From: Lysobacter sp. Root690
Lineage (GTDB): Bacteria > Pseudomonadota > Gammaproteobacteria > Xanthomonadales > Xanthomonadaceae
Reading direction: 5' to 3'
Assembly (NCBI RefSeq): GCF_001427785.1
Contig: NZ_LMHM01000016.1
Coordinates: 211,231-275,230, forward strand
Length of the DNA: 64,000 bases
A program made the position numbers and the translations under genes. This document shows positions 1-8,480 of the stretch, piece after piece. The notes under the pieces were generated by a model that worked only from the letters and a program-made list of their open reading frames with translations, ran no database searches and was not told the origin of the DNA. The number at the start of each line of letters is the position of its first letter. Position 1 is the stretch's first letter.

Positions 1-328
1 GCGACCGCGACACCTCGCTTGCCGGCGCAATCGACACGACCGACACAACCGACGCAAGGCGCGCCGTTCGCCACGCAATCGGCGCACCCGCATCAACAAC
101 GCATCCCACAGCCGTCGCGCGATAACACGGCAGATCCCGCAACCGTCGGGGCGCAAAAACATAAGCGGGCGTTTCCAGCCACCACCACCGGCCCAAAGAA
201 AACGGCAGGCCGTTTCCGACCCGCCGTTATGCATTCGAGAAACCGCCGAGCGCGCTCAATCCATCGCGTCGGTCAATATCCGCATCGCCTCGATCGGTAC
301 GAGCCCGGACGAAGCGATCGCGATCCGA
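1..328. other. Left edge, no supported gene
   Basis: I see no convincing gene here. An open plus-strand frame runs through it but is rich in Arg, Pro and Ser, has no ribosome site and continues across the end of the LprI-like gene on the other strand, as expected for a shadow in GC-rich DNA. The stretch may hold the downstream region of the minus-strand LprI-like gene. Confidence 0.5.
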
Positions 329-718
329 TCAGTTCCAGGACTTCTTGCCGATCATCTCGTCGCGGCAGGTGCCGGCCTTGCACTCGCGGGCGCGGTCGCG
401 CAGGTACTCGGTGCGCTCGCGGTTGACCCGGTAGTTGCAGTCGACGTTGATGCTGCCCGAGGACTCACAGGTGGCGTCGCGGTACTTGATCCAGTCCAGC
501 TGGGTCGCCTTGAGCTTCTGATTGGCGGCTTCCTTGGCCACCGCGCGCAGATCTTTGTAGGCGGTGTTGAGCTCCTTGTCCGACTCCAGGAACAGCTTGG
601 CGAAGCAGTAGGTCTTGTCGTAGCTGGTGCGGTACTTGTCGCACTCGCCCTGGGCGTTGGCGGCGAAAGAGGCGAGGCCGAGCAGGCCGAGCGCCGCGGC
701 GCAGAAGATGGTTTTCAT
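329..718 (-). CDS. LprI-like (DUF1311) secreted protein
   Basis: A small secreted protein of 129 residues. It opens with a clear Sec signal peptide (MKTIFCAAALGLLGLASF, cleavage near ANA-QG). The mature part holds four or more cysteines and the charged helical pattern of the LprI/DUF1311 family, including the segment QLDWIKYRDATCE. Some family members inhibit lysozyme, so a role protecting the periplasm is possible but is inference. An upstream in-frame ATG at 733 exists. I chose 718 because an AGGA ribosome site lies six bases before it and the signal peptide then begins directly. Confidence 0.72.
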   Translation of the reverse strand: MKTIFCAAALGLLGLASFAANAQGECDKYRTSYDKTYCFAKLFLESDKELNTAYKDLRAVAKEAANQKLKATQLDWIKYRDATCESSGSINVDCNYRVNRERTEYLRDRARECKAGTCRDEMIGKKSWN

Positions 719-926
719 GGCGTTCCTGTCCAAAGGGGTACTGAGGTGGCGATCGATACGGGACTAGCCTGTCCCAGCCCGCCGCGGATAACCGAAGCGG
801 GCCCGCGCGAAGTATGCACGCTGTCGCAATACGCAGGCCAGCGCGAGCGGGATCGGGACCACGCTCGGTGCGACGCTCGGGCCCTCGGCGTCTTCGCGAG
901 CGACCGTCGGACCGCTTCGCCGGGAC

Positions 927-1478
927 TCAGGGCAGCAGCTTGTCCATCGGCAAACGCACGTCGGTAACCTGCCAGCTCAGGCCCTTGCGGGTCAGCACGA
1001 ACACCACCGGATCGCCGTCGGCGTTGTTGACCGTGGCGGTGAAGCGCGATGGCGACTCGTAGCGGTAACTCAGGTCCTTGAGCGGCTCGGCCGGCGCCAC
1101 CGGTTCGTAGGCGTCGCGGCGGGCGGCGCTGCCGTCGAAGCGCTTGAACACCTTGCGGCCTTCGAGCACCGCGCCGATGCCCATCGGCGTGGCGATCGCA
1201 TCGACCGCGGTGCCGGCCAGGCCGCTGGCCACGCTCAGGCCCAGCGCGCCGAACAGGCTGGACTGCACCTGCGGACCGGCGCGGCGGACGATGTAGTCCT
1301 CGACCTGGGCCTTCAGGCTGAGCCGGATCGCGGCGAAGTCGACGTGCTTGGACAGCTCGCCGGTGTTGCCTTCCTTGACCGCGGTGCGGATCGCATGGAC
1401 GGTAAGGAACGGGCCCGCGGCGACATAGCCGAGCAGCAGGGCCAGGACGAGGACGAACAGGGCGATCCATTTCTTCAT
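927..1478 (-). CDS. DUF2939 membrane-anchored protein
   Basis: 183 residues. An N-terminal hydrophobic segment (about residues 4-24) acts as an uncleaved anchor or signal, followed by a soluble domain. The motif AIRTAVKEGNTGELSKHVDF followed by the R-L-S-L-K-A-Q segment is typical of DUF2939, a family of unknown function common in gammaproteobacteria. A glycine- and alanine-rich stretch in the middle (about 78-105) may insert in or lie on a membrane. It is transcribed in the same direction as the LprI-like gene, but the 208-base gap suggests separate transcription. Confidence 0.7.
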   Translation of the reverse strand: MKKWIALFVLVLALLLGYVAAGPFLTVHAIRTAVKEGNTGELSKHVDFAAIRLSLKAQVEDYIVRRAGPQVQSSLFGALGLSVASGLAGTAVDAIATPMGIGAVLEGRKVFKRFDGSAARRDAYEPVAPAEPLKDLSYRYESPSRFTATVNNADGDPVVFVLTRKGLSWQVTDVRLPMDKLLP

Positions 1479-1585
1479 CGAAGGCAGTCCGGGTTGCGGA
1501 TGGCCAGAGTAGCGCTGCTGGGGTTACCTGGGCTTAAGCGCAGAGGACGAGCCGCCCCTTGTTTGCATAGAAGCCGTACTCGAGT

Positions 1586-1713
1586 CCTTCTCCCGCTTGC
1601 GGGAGAAGGTGCCCGAAGGGCGGATGAGGGCTGCGCGAATGCTTGAGGCTTGGCAGGTAATTTCGCGTGCCCTCACCCCAACCCCTCTCCCGCAAAGCCG
1701 GAGAGGGGCTTTG
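1586..1713. repeat. Palindromic intergenic repeat, family A
   Basis: Two palindromes built on CTCTCCCGC/GCGGGAGAG arms flank about 60 bases: one at 1586-1609 and one at 1670-1713. The same arm sequences recur at 39791-39829 and 53551-53610. The element begins right after the stop of the DUF4785 gene, so its hairpins may end or protect that transcript (inference). Such elements are common between genes in Xanthomonadaceae. Confidence 0.7.
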
Positions 1714-1718
1714 TTGAA

Positions 1719-2909
1719 TCACCGCGCGATCCGCGCCACCCGCTGACGACGCTCGACCGGTGCCAACCGGCTCTGGTCGTTGAGTTCGACATCGCGCAGC
1801 TCGTACGGCGCGCCATAACCCTTGGCCAGTTGCGCGCGATCGAAGGCGAGTTCGATCCGACCCGCGCCGCCATCCAGCCAGCGTGCGCTGTGCGCGATCG
1901 CGACCGGACGCAGTGCGCGGCCGGGCCCGGTGGCGTACAAGGTGCCGCGCACTTCGTAACGGCCCGGCGAAGCCGCGCGCAATGGCAGATCGAAACTAAG
2001 CTTGGCCGCGTCGAAACGATAGCCGCCATCGAGCTTGGCGGTCGGCTGCGCCACCGCGATCGCGGTGCGCGCGTCGCGCTGGATTTCGCCGTCGCCGGCG
2101 AACACCTGCACTTCCCACAGGCCCGGCGGCTGCTCGCCGGCATCGCTCGGCAAGCTCACCGCCGCGCGCAACCGACCGTCGTCGCCGGCCTTCAGGTTCA
2201 ACGGCCAGCTGCGGCCCGACGGCGCAACCAGCAAGGCGCCACCCTGGGCCTTGAGCCGGGTATCGCCGCGCTGCAGATCGACCACCACTTCGCGGCTGGT
2301 GCCGGCGAGGCCATGGTCGTGACTCAGCGCCGCGAGCAGGCGCACCTCGCTGCGCGGTTCGAACACATGCACCACGTAGCGGCCGCGCGCCTGCGCGACC
2401 TGCACCGCGTAATGCCCGGCGCCGGCCTCGTCGGCGAGCTGCACCGCGGCGGTGCCTTCGCCGACCGCCAGCCCGGCGGACTGCAACTGCGCCGCGTCGG
2501 TGCGCTTGGCCGCGCGGACAGCGCGTCCGGCGCGGCTGATCCGCACCGAATCGGCCGACACCTTGGCCGCGCCGGTGACCGGGCTGACCCGGATCAACGC
2601 GCCCGGCGCGCTGGTGGCGATATCGAGCCCGCGTTGCAGCGCGGCGCCGTCGGTTTCCTGCCAGTACTCGCGGCTTTCGATCACCGCCGGTTTCGCGTCG
2701 CTGGTCAGCGCGGCGTTGGGATCGAGCGCCCAGGAAAACTGCACCGGCGCGCGTTCGGCCGCGCTCTTTGGCGCGGCCAGCACCGCCAGACGTTGCGGCA
2801 CTTGATCGGAGGTCGTCGCCGGCAACATCGGCGCATCGGCTGCATGTGCGTTCGACAGCGCGGCGAGCAGGGCGAGAGTCAAAAGGGTTCGCATGGTCGT
2901 CGGCCTCAT
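1719..2909 (-). CDS. DUF4785 secreted protein
   Basis: 396 residues with a signal peptide (MRTLLTLALLAALSNAHA core), so exported. The remainder is beta-rich and Ala/Arg-rich and looks like two or three immunoglobulin-like domains, matching the DUF4785 family of Xanthomonadaceae. Its function is unknown. The start at 2909 overlaps the stop of the upstream alpha/beta hydrolase as ATGA, which argues for translational coupling. A second ATG at 2894 with a GAGG nine bases upstream is equally possible and gives a cleaner signal peptide. Tight coupling to a secreted hydrolase suggests a chaperone, inhibitor or binding partner role, which is inference. Confidence 0.72.
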   Translation of the reverse strand: MRPTTMRTLLTLALLAALSNAHAADAPMLPATTSDQVPQRLAVLAAPKSAAERAPVQFSWALDPNAALTSDAKPAVIESREYWQETDGAALQRGLDIATSAPGALIRVSPVTGAAKVSADSVRISRAGRAVRAAKRTDAAQLQSAGLAVGEGTAAVQLADEAGAGHYAVQVAQARGRYVVHVFEPRSEVRLLAALSHDHGLAGTSREVVVDLQRGDTRLKAQGGALLVAPSGRSWPLNLKAGDDGRLRAAVSLPSDAGEQPPGLWEVQVFAGDGEIQRDARTAIAVAQPTAKLDGGYRFDAAKLSFDLPLRAASPGRYEVRGTLYATGPGRALRPVAIAHSARWLDGGAGRIELAFDRAQLAKGYGAPYELRDVELNDQSRLAPVERRQRVARIAR

Positions 2910-3799
2910 GGGGTCATGTCGCTGCGCAGGATGGTGTTGAGGTTGAAGCAGGCGCGCCGGCTCTGGTTGTGGCTGAGCGGTTCGGCGCCGGCGGTGCGCT
3001 GCTTGTCCTGGAACCACACGCTGCCCGCGGCCGACTGGCTGGAGCAGTTGAGGAAGCCGTCGGAACAACTGTTCAACCAGTTCTGGGTGGTTTCCAGGCC
3101 GACGTTCTCGGGATAACCGCCGCAGTAGCTGTCGCTGTCGAACGGCGACGAATCCACGTCGGTGCCGACCACGCTGCGGAAGGTCTTCGGCAACGCGGGA
3201 CGACCGGCGGTGCCGTACAGATTGTTGGCGTTGTAGGTCGCCATCCAGCTGACCTGCTGCATCTTCACCGCGTCGGACTTGTAGCCCAGCAGCCAGCCCA
3301 CCGCCTGTTCGAAGCCGTTGCCGTTCATCGCCGCATCGGCCAGCGGCGTGCCGGCCGAGGACGGCGCGATCGCGTTGACCCGCACGATCTTGCTGATGAT
3401 GTTCGGATAGCGGCTGTCGTAAGTCGGATTCGACATGATCCAGCGCATCACGTTGCCGCCGTTGGAATGGGTGATCACGATCAGCTGGGTGATGCCCTTG
3501 GCGCTGATGAAACTGGTCAGTTGCTGGGCGAGACAGCCGGCGGCGCGGCTGTCCCACATGTACTGCTCGAAATCGCAGTTGATGACGACGAAGTTGGACG
3601 GATTGGCCAGGCCGCCGCGCACGCTGTCGACCATCGCCGGCTGCCAGTAATCCTGATACGCGTTGCTCTGATTGCCGGTGCCGTGAACGAAGGCGACGCC
3701 GGTGGCGGCGGCGTTCGCGGCCAGCGGCGCGGCGAGCAACGACGCGGCCGCCAGCATCGCCGCGGCCAAGGGCCGCCGCGCGATTGAAAACTTATCCAT
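2906..3799 (-). CDS. Secreted alpha/beta hydrolase, lipase-like
   Basis: 297 residues. The signal peptide covers about residues 1-32 (MDKFSIARRPLAAAM through AANA), followed by the lipase-type start GVAFVHGTGNQ with the oxyanion-hole HG. The nucleophile elbow reads THSNGG, so the first glycine of the usual GxSxG is replaced by Thr. Later cysteines (in the CGGYP, NSCSDGFLNCSS and ACFNL segments) suggest disulfides in an extracellular enzyme. Substrate is unknown; esterase or lipase is likeliest. The start is supported by GGAGG six bases upstream. It is the first gene of a two-gene unit with the DUF4785 gene. Confidence 0.78.
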   Translation of the reverse strand: MDKFSIARRPLAAAMLAAASLLAAPLAANAAATGVAFVHGTGNQSNAYQDYWQPAMVDSVRGGLANPSNFVVINCDFEQYMWDSRAAGCLAQQLTSFISAKGITQLIVITHSNGGNVMRWIMSNPTYDSRYPNIISKIVRVNAIAPSSAGTPLADAAMNGNGFEQAVGWLLGYKSDAVKMQQVSWMATYNANNLYGTAGRPALPKTFRSVVGTDVDSSPFDSDSYCGGYPENVGLETTQNWLNSCSDGFLNCSSQSAAGSVWFQDKQRTAGAEPLSHNQSRRACFNLNTILRSDMTP

Positions 3800-4188
3800 G
3801 AATCCTCCCCGATTGCCGAGAACGTCCTGCGCCGGCGTCGTGCCCGCATGCCCCCGGTCGTTGGCCGCGGCGTCCCTGCGCGGCGGTCGATCGAGCATAC
3901 GTAGCCGAATGTTGCTGTCATGCGGCAATGCGCCATGCAATCGAAGCAAAGCGTGACCGCGGGTCGATCGCGAAACGACGGTGCGCACAGTTGCGAAAAA
4001 CGCCAGCGCAAGTGGGCGCCGGGGATCATCGCAACACGCCAGGTCAGCGCGGTCGCCGACTAGGCGAGTGCGGCGTGATTCGTCCGACGGCTTTGCTGCG
4101 CAGGCGCGGTGTAGAAGCCGCATGCAGCGATGCGGAAACCGTTTGGACGATCAGGCGGGTCAGCTTTCGCTGTAGAGCGATGCCTATC
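3800..4188. other. Gap between hydrolase and MFS genes
   Basis: 389 bases without a supported gene. It should contain the promoter of the minus-strand hydrolase gene and the 3' end of the MFS transcript. I see no strong hairpin with a T-run and no repeat. Confidence 0.5.
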
Positions 4189-5346
4189 TCAGGCAGGCAC
4201 CGGCCGTGCAAATCGCTGCGTGGCCAGATGCACGCACAACGCGATCAACGCACAAGCCGCACCGGCCACGAACGCCGCGGTGCCACCGCCGTGTTGCCAG
4301 GCGAAGGCCGCCATGCCGGCGCCGAGTACGCCGCCGATACCGCCGCTGAAGCCGTACAGCATGCCTTGCGCGGAGGCCATGTCACGGCGCGCCGGGAACA
4401 GCTCGGCCATGCGTCGCATGCAGCCGGCGTGGAACGCGGCGAAGCTCAGCGCATGTCCGGTCTGCGCCAACGCCATCCAGGCGAAGGAATCGGCGAAGAA
4501 GGCCACCAGCGTCCAGCGCAACGCGGTCGCGATCAGGCACGCCGCCATTAGCTTGTGCGCGCCGAAGCGCTGCACCAGTCGCGGCGCCTGCCAGAACATC
4601 GCGATCTCGCAGATCACCCCGATCGCCCACAGCAGCCCGACCGCGAAACCGTCGTGGCCGTGCGCCTGCAGTTGCAAGGTGTAGAACACATAGAACGGGC
4701 CGAAACCCAGTTGCATCAGCAGCGCGGTGCATAGCAGGCGGCGCGTGCCGGGGCGTCGCCACAGGCGTTCGCGGGCCACGCCCGGATCGATCGCGGGCGC
4801 AGGCGGATCGGCGCGGTGCAGCCACGCGGCCGCGGCGGTCAAAGCCAGCCACGGCAAAGTGAGCCAGATGAAGGCATCGTTGCCGAGCCGGTCGAGCAGC
4901 CAGCCGTAGCTCGCCGCGACCAGCAGAAAACCGACCGATCCCCACATGCGGATCTTGCCGTAGTCGTGATTGCGCGTGCCCAGTGCGTTCAAGGTCATCG
5001 CCTCGAACTGCGGCATCACCGCGTTGAAGAACAGCGCGAACACGCCCATGACCACGAACAGCATCAGGCCGTGGTCGAAGCGGGTGAACGCGGCGAACAC
5101 CGCCAGTGCCAAGGCGCAACCGGCGACCAGCCAGTGCCCCGGCGCGGGACTGCGCGCGACCTGCCGCGCCCAGGTCGGCGGCGCCAGGATGCGGCCGCCG
5201 TACCACAGCGCCAGCATCGCTCCGACCGCATAACCGCCGTGGCCGTTGGCGCTGACCCAGCGGCCGATGTAGGGGGTGTAGGCGCCCAGCGCGCCGTAGT
5301 AGCCGAGGTAGAACAGCGCGTAGCGGCGGAATTCGGCGGGAGACAA
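4189..5346 (-). CDS. MFS transporter, PPP/MFS_1-like family
   Basis: About 385 residues with 10-12 hydrophobic segments. It starts with the family signature YLGYYGALGAYTPYIGRW near residues 14-31, and a pseudo-repeat occurs after the charged middle loop (about residue 185). This matches the MFS_1-like group that includes the 3-phenylpropionate porter HcaT and nucleoside porters, so a small organic molecule symporter in the inner membrane is likely; the substrate is unknown. The frame stays open upstream through repeat-derived sequence, so I place the start at a TTG at 5346, just before the first membrane segment. The ribosome site is weak, so the start is uncertain. Confidence 0.72.
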   Translation of the reverse strand: MSPAEFRRYALFYLGYYGALGAYTPYIGRWVSANGHGGYAVGAMLALWYGGRILAPPTWARQVARSPAPGHWLVAGCALALAVFAAFTRFDHGLMLFVVMGVFALFFNAVMPQFEAMTLNALGTRNHDYGKIRMWGSVGFLLVAASYGWLLDRLGNDAFIWLTLPWLALTAAAAWLHRADPPAPAIDPGVARERLWRRPGTRRLLCTALLMQLGFGPFYVFYTLQLQAHGHDGFAVGLLWAIGVICEIAMFWQAPRLVQRFGAHKLMAACLIATALRWTLVAFFADSFAWMALAQTGHALSFAAFHAGCMRRMAELFPARRDMASAQGMLYGFSGGIGGVLGAGMAAFAWQHGGGTAAFVAGAACALIALCVHLATQRFARPVPA

Positions 5347-5532
5347 GCGCGGCTCGCGGCGGTGTGGGGCGGAGCGGTCACGATACCGGAAGCTTGGGGT
5401 TTGTCGGGGCGATCTGCGGAGCGTTTGCGTAGGTTTATCGCTGGTGTAGCGGGTAAAAGCCAAGCAACTGCAAAAGCAAAAGCGAATCCCCCGCGCTGTG
5501 GAACGCTTCAGCTTCGTGCTCGCGCCGGGCGT

Positions 5533-5665
5533 TTGCCCCCTTTTACAAAGTGGGCGATGGGATTCGCGTGCGATTGCATGACTCAGTGATTCGCTCGGCC
5601 GTGCAGGGTCATGATTTTTGCTGTTCCCCCCTTTGGAAAAGGGGGGCAGGGGGGATTCGCTTTTA
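5533..5665. repeat. Intergenic repeat, family D (CCCCCTTT palindromes)
   Basis: Two palindromes of the form CCCCCTTT...AAAGGGGG, at about 5534-5555 and 5624-5652, with the tail word ATTCGCTTTT. The same words (GCAAATCCCC, AAAGGGGGGC) appear at 23366-23500. This element fills much of the 448-base gap 5347-5794. The rest of that gap must hold the promoters of the MFS gene and the DUF6289 gene. Confidence 0.65.
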
Positions 5666-5794
5666 GCCCCGGAACCCAATCGTCAACAGTGCCCCGCGAA
5701 CCCCATCCCGCGTCCCGGCAACCGCCCCGACACCGCACTGCTAGCATCGACCTCGCCGGCAACCCAGCCGGCATCCACAGCAAGGAGCTGAGAA

Positions 5795-6013
5795 ATGCGA
5801 AGCAAGAAGCTGCTGTTCGGCCTGGGACTGGCCTTGATCGCGATCGTCACCACCGCTTCGGCCAACATCGTCCGGGTCGAGATCGGCGAACGTCATACCT
5901 ATTACCGCAACGGCACTGAAGTGGGCTGGGCGCAGCGCGATTGCGACGGCTTTTTCAACAGCGAAGGCGAGTTCGGCGACTCGGTCCACGTGACCTATCT
6001 CAACTGCCCGTAG
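5795..6013 (+). CDS. Small secreted DUF6289-like protein
   Basis: 72 residues. A signal peptide (MRSKKLLFGLGLALIAIVTT, cleavage near ASA-N) precedes a mature peptide of about 48 residues with two cysteines, one in the middle (RDCDGF) and one near the end (LNCP). Layout and length match the DUF6289 family of tiny secreted proteins seen in Xanthomonadaceae, function unknown. AAGGAG lies about nine bases before the ATG. It stands alone and is followed by a strong hairpin at 6031-6061. Confidence 0.66.
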   Translation: MRSKKLLFGLGLALIAIVTTASANIVRVEIGERHTYYRNGTEVGWAQRDCDGFFNSEGEFGDSVHVTYLNCP

Positions 6014-6030
6014 TCGCGAGCGGTGCGACG

Positions 6031-6061
6031 AATCGGCGGCGGAGAGCACCCGCCGCCGATT
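6031..6061. terminator. Perfect 12-bp hairpin after the DUF6289 gene
   Basis: The arms AATCGGCGGCGG and CCGCCGCCGATT pair perfectly around a 7-base loop. No T-run follows, so it could stop transcription only weakly or could protect the 3' end of the small mRNA. It also lies downstream of the minus-strand DUF2461 gene and could serve both directions. Confidence 0.5.
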
Positions 6062-6138
6062 CGCATCGGGCCTGAGAGATCGACCGTTTGCGGCTCTTCG
6101 CGAAGGTCGTGCGCCGCGATCGCGGATGGAACCCGACT

Positions 6139-6825
6139 TCAGAACTCCAGATCCAACGCGGCGCACAAGTAGTCGGTAAACGGCGCCAGCCCGGCCAGAT
6201 CCTTCTCCAGCGTCTTGAGCAACCGCGGCCCAGTCATGGTGTCGTCGTCGATCGATCGTAACGCCACGAAATTCTTGCGCCGCAGATCCTCGGCGAATTC
6301 GAACTCGGCCGGGAAACCGCGCGGCGCGCGGGTCAGCATCTCGCTGTCGTCGAGGTCGTAGCGCTTGCGGAACTTGGGATCGTGCGCGGCCGCCTTCCAG
6401 CTGCCCGGGTTGTCGAGCACGAAGTGACGGATCTTGCGCAGCGAATCGGGCTCGGGATGCCACACGCCCGAGGCGATGAAGCATTCGCCGCCCTGCAGGT
6501 GGATGTAGAACGACGGCGCTTCGACCTGACGCTTGCGCTCATGGAACAGGCGCGCGCCTTGCCAACTCTTGTACGGCGCCTTGTCGTTGGCGAAACGGGT
6601 GTCGCGATGGATACGGAACAGCGAACCGCCGACGTTCTTGGGCTCGCTGCGGTAATGCGGGCTGATCTCGGCCAGCGCCGGCTGCAGATCGGTCAGCAGG
6701 CGCAGGAACGGGCCACGCACATGGCTCTCGTAGGCGGCCTTGTGCTCGTGAAACCATTCGCGATTGTTGTTGCGCGCCAGCGAACGCAGGAACTTGAAGC
6801 TGGCATCGGAGAAGTATCGGCTCAT
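6139..6825 (-). CDS. DUF2461 family protein
   Basis: 228 residues, no signal peptide, cytoplasmic. It shows the DUF2461 pattern: N-terminal FLRSLARNNNREWFHEHK, central GGSLFRIHRDTRFANDKAPY, then a C-terminal R-G-F-P segment. The family is widespread in bacteria and fungi and has no established function. It is complete for the family (usual length about 210-230). It stands alone between the DUF6289 gene and sbcB. Confidence 0.85.
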   Translation of the reverse strand: MSRYFSDASFKFLRSLARNNNREWFHEHKAAYESHVRGPFLRLLTDLQPALAEISPHYRSEPKNVGGSLFRIHRDTRFANDKAPYKSWQGARLFHERKRQVEAPSFYIHLQGGECFIASGVWHPEPDSLRKIRHFVLDNPGSWKAAAHDPKFRKRYDLDDSEMLTRAPRGFPAEFEFAEDLRRKNFVALRSIDDDTMTGPRLLKTLEKDLAGLAPFTDYLCAALDLEF

Positions 6826-7015
6826 GCGGCAGTCTCGAAAGCTCGGAGCGAAAGGTGGGGCGAACGATGCGGCGCGGCGTCCAGGTCATTGACCTGTGTC
6901 GCGACGGGCCCGGGGCGGATTCGTTCGATCCCCACAAAATAGCGATGGATACGCAAAATCCAAGAGACGCCGAGCCGAATCGCGGCTTTGCGCCCCCGTC
7001 CGCAGACGGCGCGGT

Positions 7016-8467
7016 TCACCCTGAAGCGTTCAGATCGCGCTCGATCGCGCCTGCCCAATCCTCAAGCCGATCGAGCAGGGCCTGCTTGGCTCCGTCTTCG
7101 CCGACCATCGCGCGGGCTTGCTGCAGCTCGATCGCGAAGCGTTCGAAGTTGAACTCCGACAGACCCGAGTCGTCGACCAGGCGATGACGACGATAGGCGT
7201 CCCAACGCTCGCGCTCGGCCGCGCTGAGGGTATGCGGCCAGTTGCGCGCGCGGTAGCGGAACAGCAGTTCGGGCAGGCGCGTGTCGCGGAATTCGAACGC
7301 GGCCTTGGCCAGCGCTTCGGGCGCGGTGGTGCGCACGTTGCGGAACAGGCGCTTATCGCCGTCGCCGATGAAGGCGTCGTACAGCGAGGCGTCGACGTCC
7401 GAGGGATCGCGCGCTCGATCGTTCGCATACACCCGGCGGACCTTTTCGACCAGTTCCGGCCCGGCCTCGCGGATCTGCGCGGCATGGCGTCCGACCTGGG
7501 CCGGATCGATCTGCAGGCGTTCGAAATCGGCCGGTCGCAGATGATTCCACGCGATCAGCGCCGGGCAACGATTCAGATGCACTTCCTTGAGCGCGATGCG
7601 TTCCTCGCCTTCGGGCAGGTCGGCGGTCGGCGTGTACAGGCGGTCGGCGATTTCGTCGGGCGCCAGGCGCAGCAGCGCGGCCGGATCCTGGGCCAGATCG
7701 AACACCAGCACGCGATTGTCGATGCGCGGATGCCGAGCGAGCGGAATCACCGGCGCGGCGCACATCCGCGCGGCGGGATAACGCTGCGACACGTGCAGGG
7801 CCGGGGTCATCGCGATCACGTCGAGCAGCGAGCCGGCGAAGCGCTTGTCGCGCAGACGCAGCGCGTATTCCCACAACTTGGGCTGGGCGGCCTTGAATTT
7901 GCGCGCGATGCCGATCAGCGCGCGCACGTCCGACAGCGCCTCGTGAGCGTCGCCTTCGCGCACGCCGTTGGCCTCGGCCAGGTGTTCGAGCTTGAACGAA
8001 GTCGCGCCGTCCTCGCGTTTGGGCCAGACGACGCCGTCGGGTCGCAGCGCATGCGCCAGCCGCAGCACGTCGAGCAGGTCCCAACGCGAATTGCCGCCGC
8101 GCCACTCGCGTTCGTACGGGTCGTAGAAATTGCGGAACAACCCGTAGCGCACGAACTCGTCGTCGAAGCGCAGCGAGTTGTAGCCGGCGCTGCAAGTCTC
8201 CGGTCGCGCCATTTCGTCGAAGATCAGCGCGAAGATCTCGGCTTCGCTGACGCCGTCGCGCAGCGCGTCCTGCGGCGCGATCCCGGTGATGACGGTGGCG
8301 ATCGGCGAGGGCAGCAGGTCGTCGGCGGGTTTGACGAACACGCTGATCGGCGTGTCGATCTGGTTGAGATCGGCGTCGGTGCGGATCGCCGCGAACTGGG
8401 CGATGCGGGTGGTGCGCGGATCGGAGCCGTAGGTCTCCAGATCGTAGAACAGGAAGCTGGCGGGCAT
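7016..8467 (-). CDS. sbcB: Exodeoxyribonuclease I
   Basis: 483 residues, the usual length for ExoI (about 475). This cytoplasmic 3'-5' exonuclease degrades single-stranded DNA in mismatch repair and recombination. The DnaQ-type fold is visible: FYDLETYG gives the catalytic Asp9 and Glu11, AGYNSLRFDDEF carries the ExoII motif, and HEALSDV carries the ExoIII His and Asp. The SH3-like and helical C-terminal regions follow. It lies 13 bases downstream of kmo in the same direction, so it may be read through from the kynurenine operon although it has no pathway role. Confidence 0.95.
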   Translation of the reverse strand: MPASFLFYDLETYGSDPRTTRIAQFAAIRTDADLNQIDTPISVFVKPADDLLPSPIATVITGIAPQDALRDGVSEAEIFALIFDEMARPETCSAGYNSLRFDDEFVRYGLFRNFYDPYEREWRGGNSRWDLLDVLRLAHALRPDGVVWPKREDGATSFKLEHLAEANGVREGDAHEALSDVRALIGIARKFKAAQPKLWEYALRLRDKRFAGSLLDVIAMTPALHVSQRYPAARMCAAPVIPLARHPRIDNRVLVFDLAQDPAALLRLAPDEIADRLYTPTADLPEGEERIALKEVHLNRCPALIAWNHLRPADFERLQIDPAQVGRHAAQIREAGPELVEKVRRVYANDRARDPSDVDASLYDAFIGDGDKRLFRNVRTTAPEALAKAAFEFRDTRLPELLFRYRARNWPHTLSAAERERWDAYRRHRLVDDSGLSEFNFERFAIELQQARAMVGEDGAKQALLDRLEDWAGAIERDLNASG

Positions 8468-8480
8468 GGTCAGTCGGCGC

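Noticed and set aside
19-426. Open plus-strand frame at the left edge
   Set aside because: No ribosome site, Arg/Pro/Ser-rich composition, and it overlaps the well supported LprI-like gene on the other strand.
1650-3116. Long plus-strand frame of 488 codons opposite the DUF4785 and hydrolase genes
   Set aside because: Composition is that of an antisense shadow in GC-rich DNA; the minus-strand genes have signal peptides, family motifs and coupled starts.
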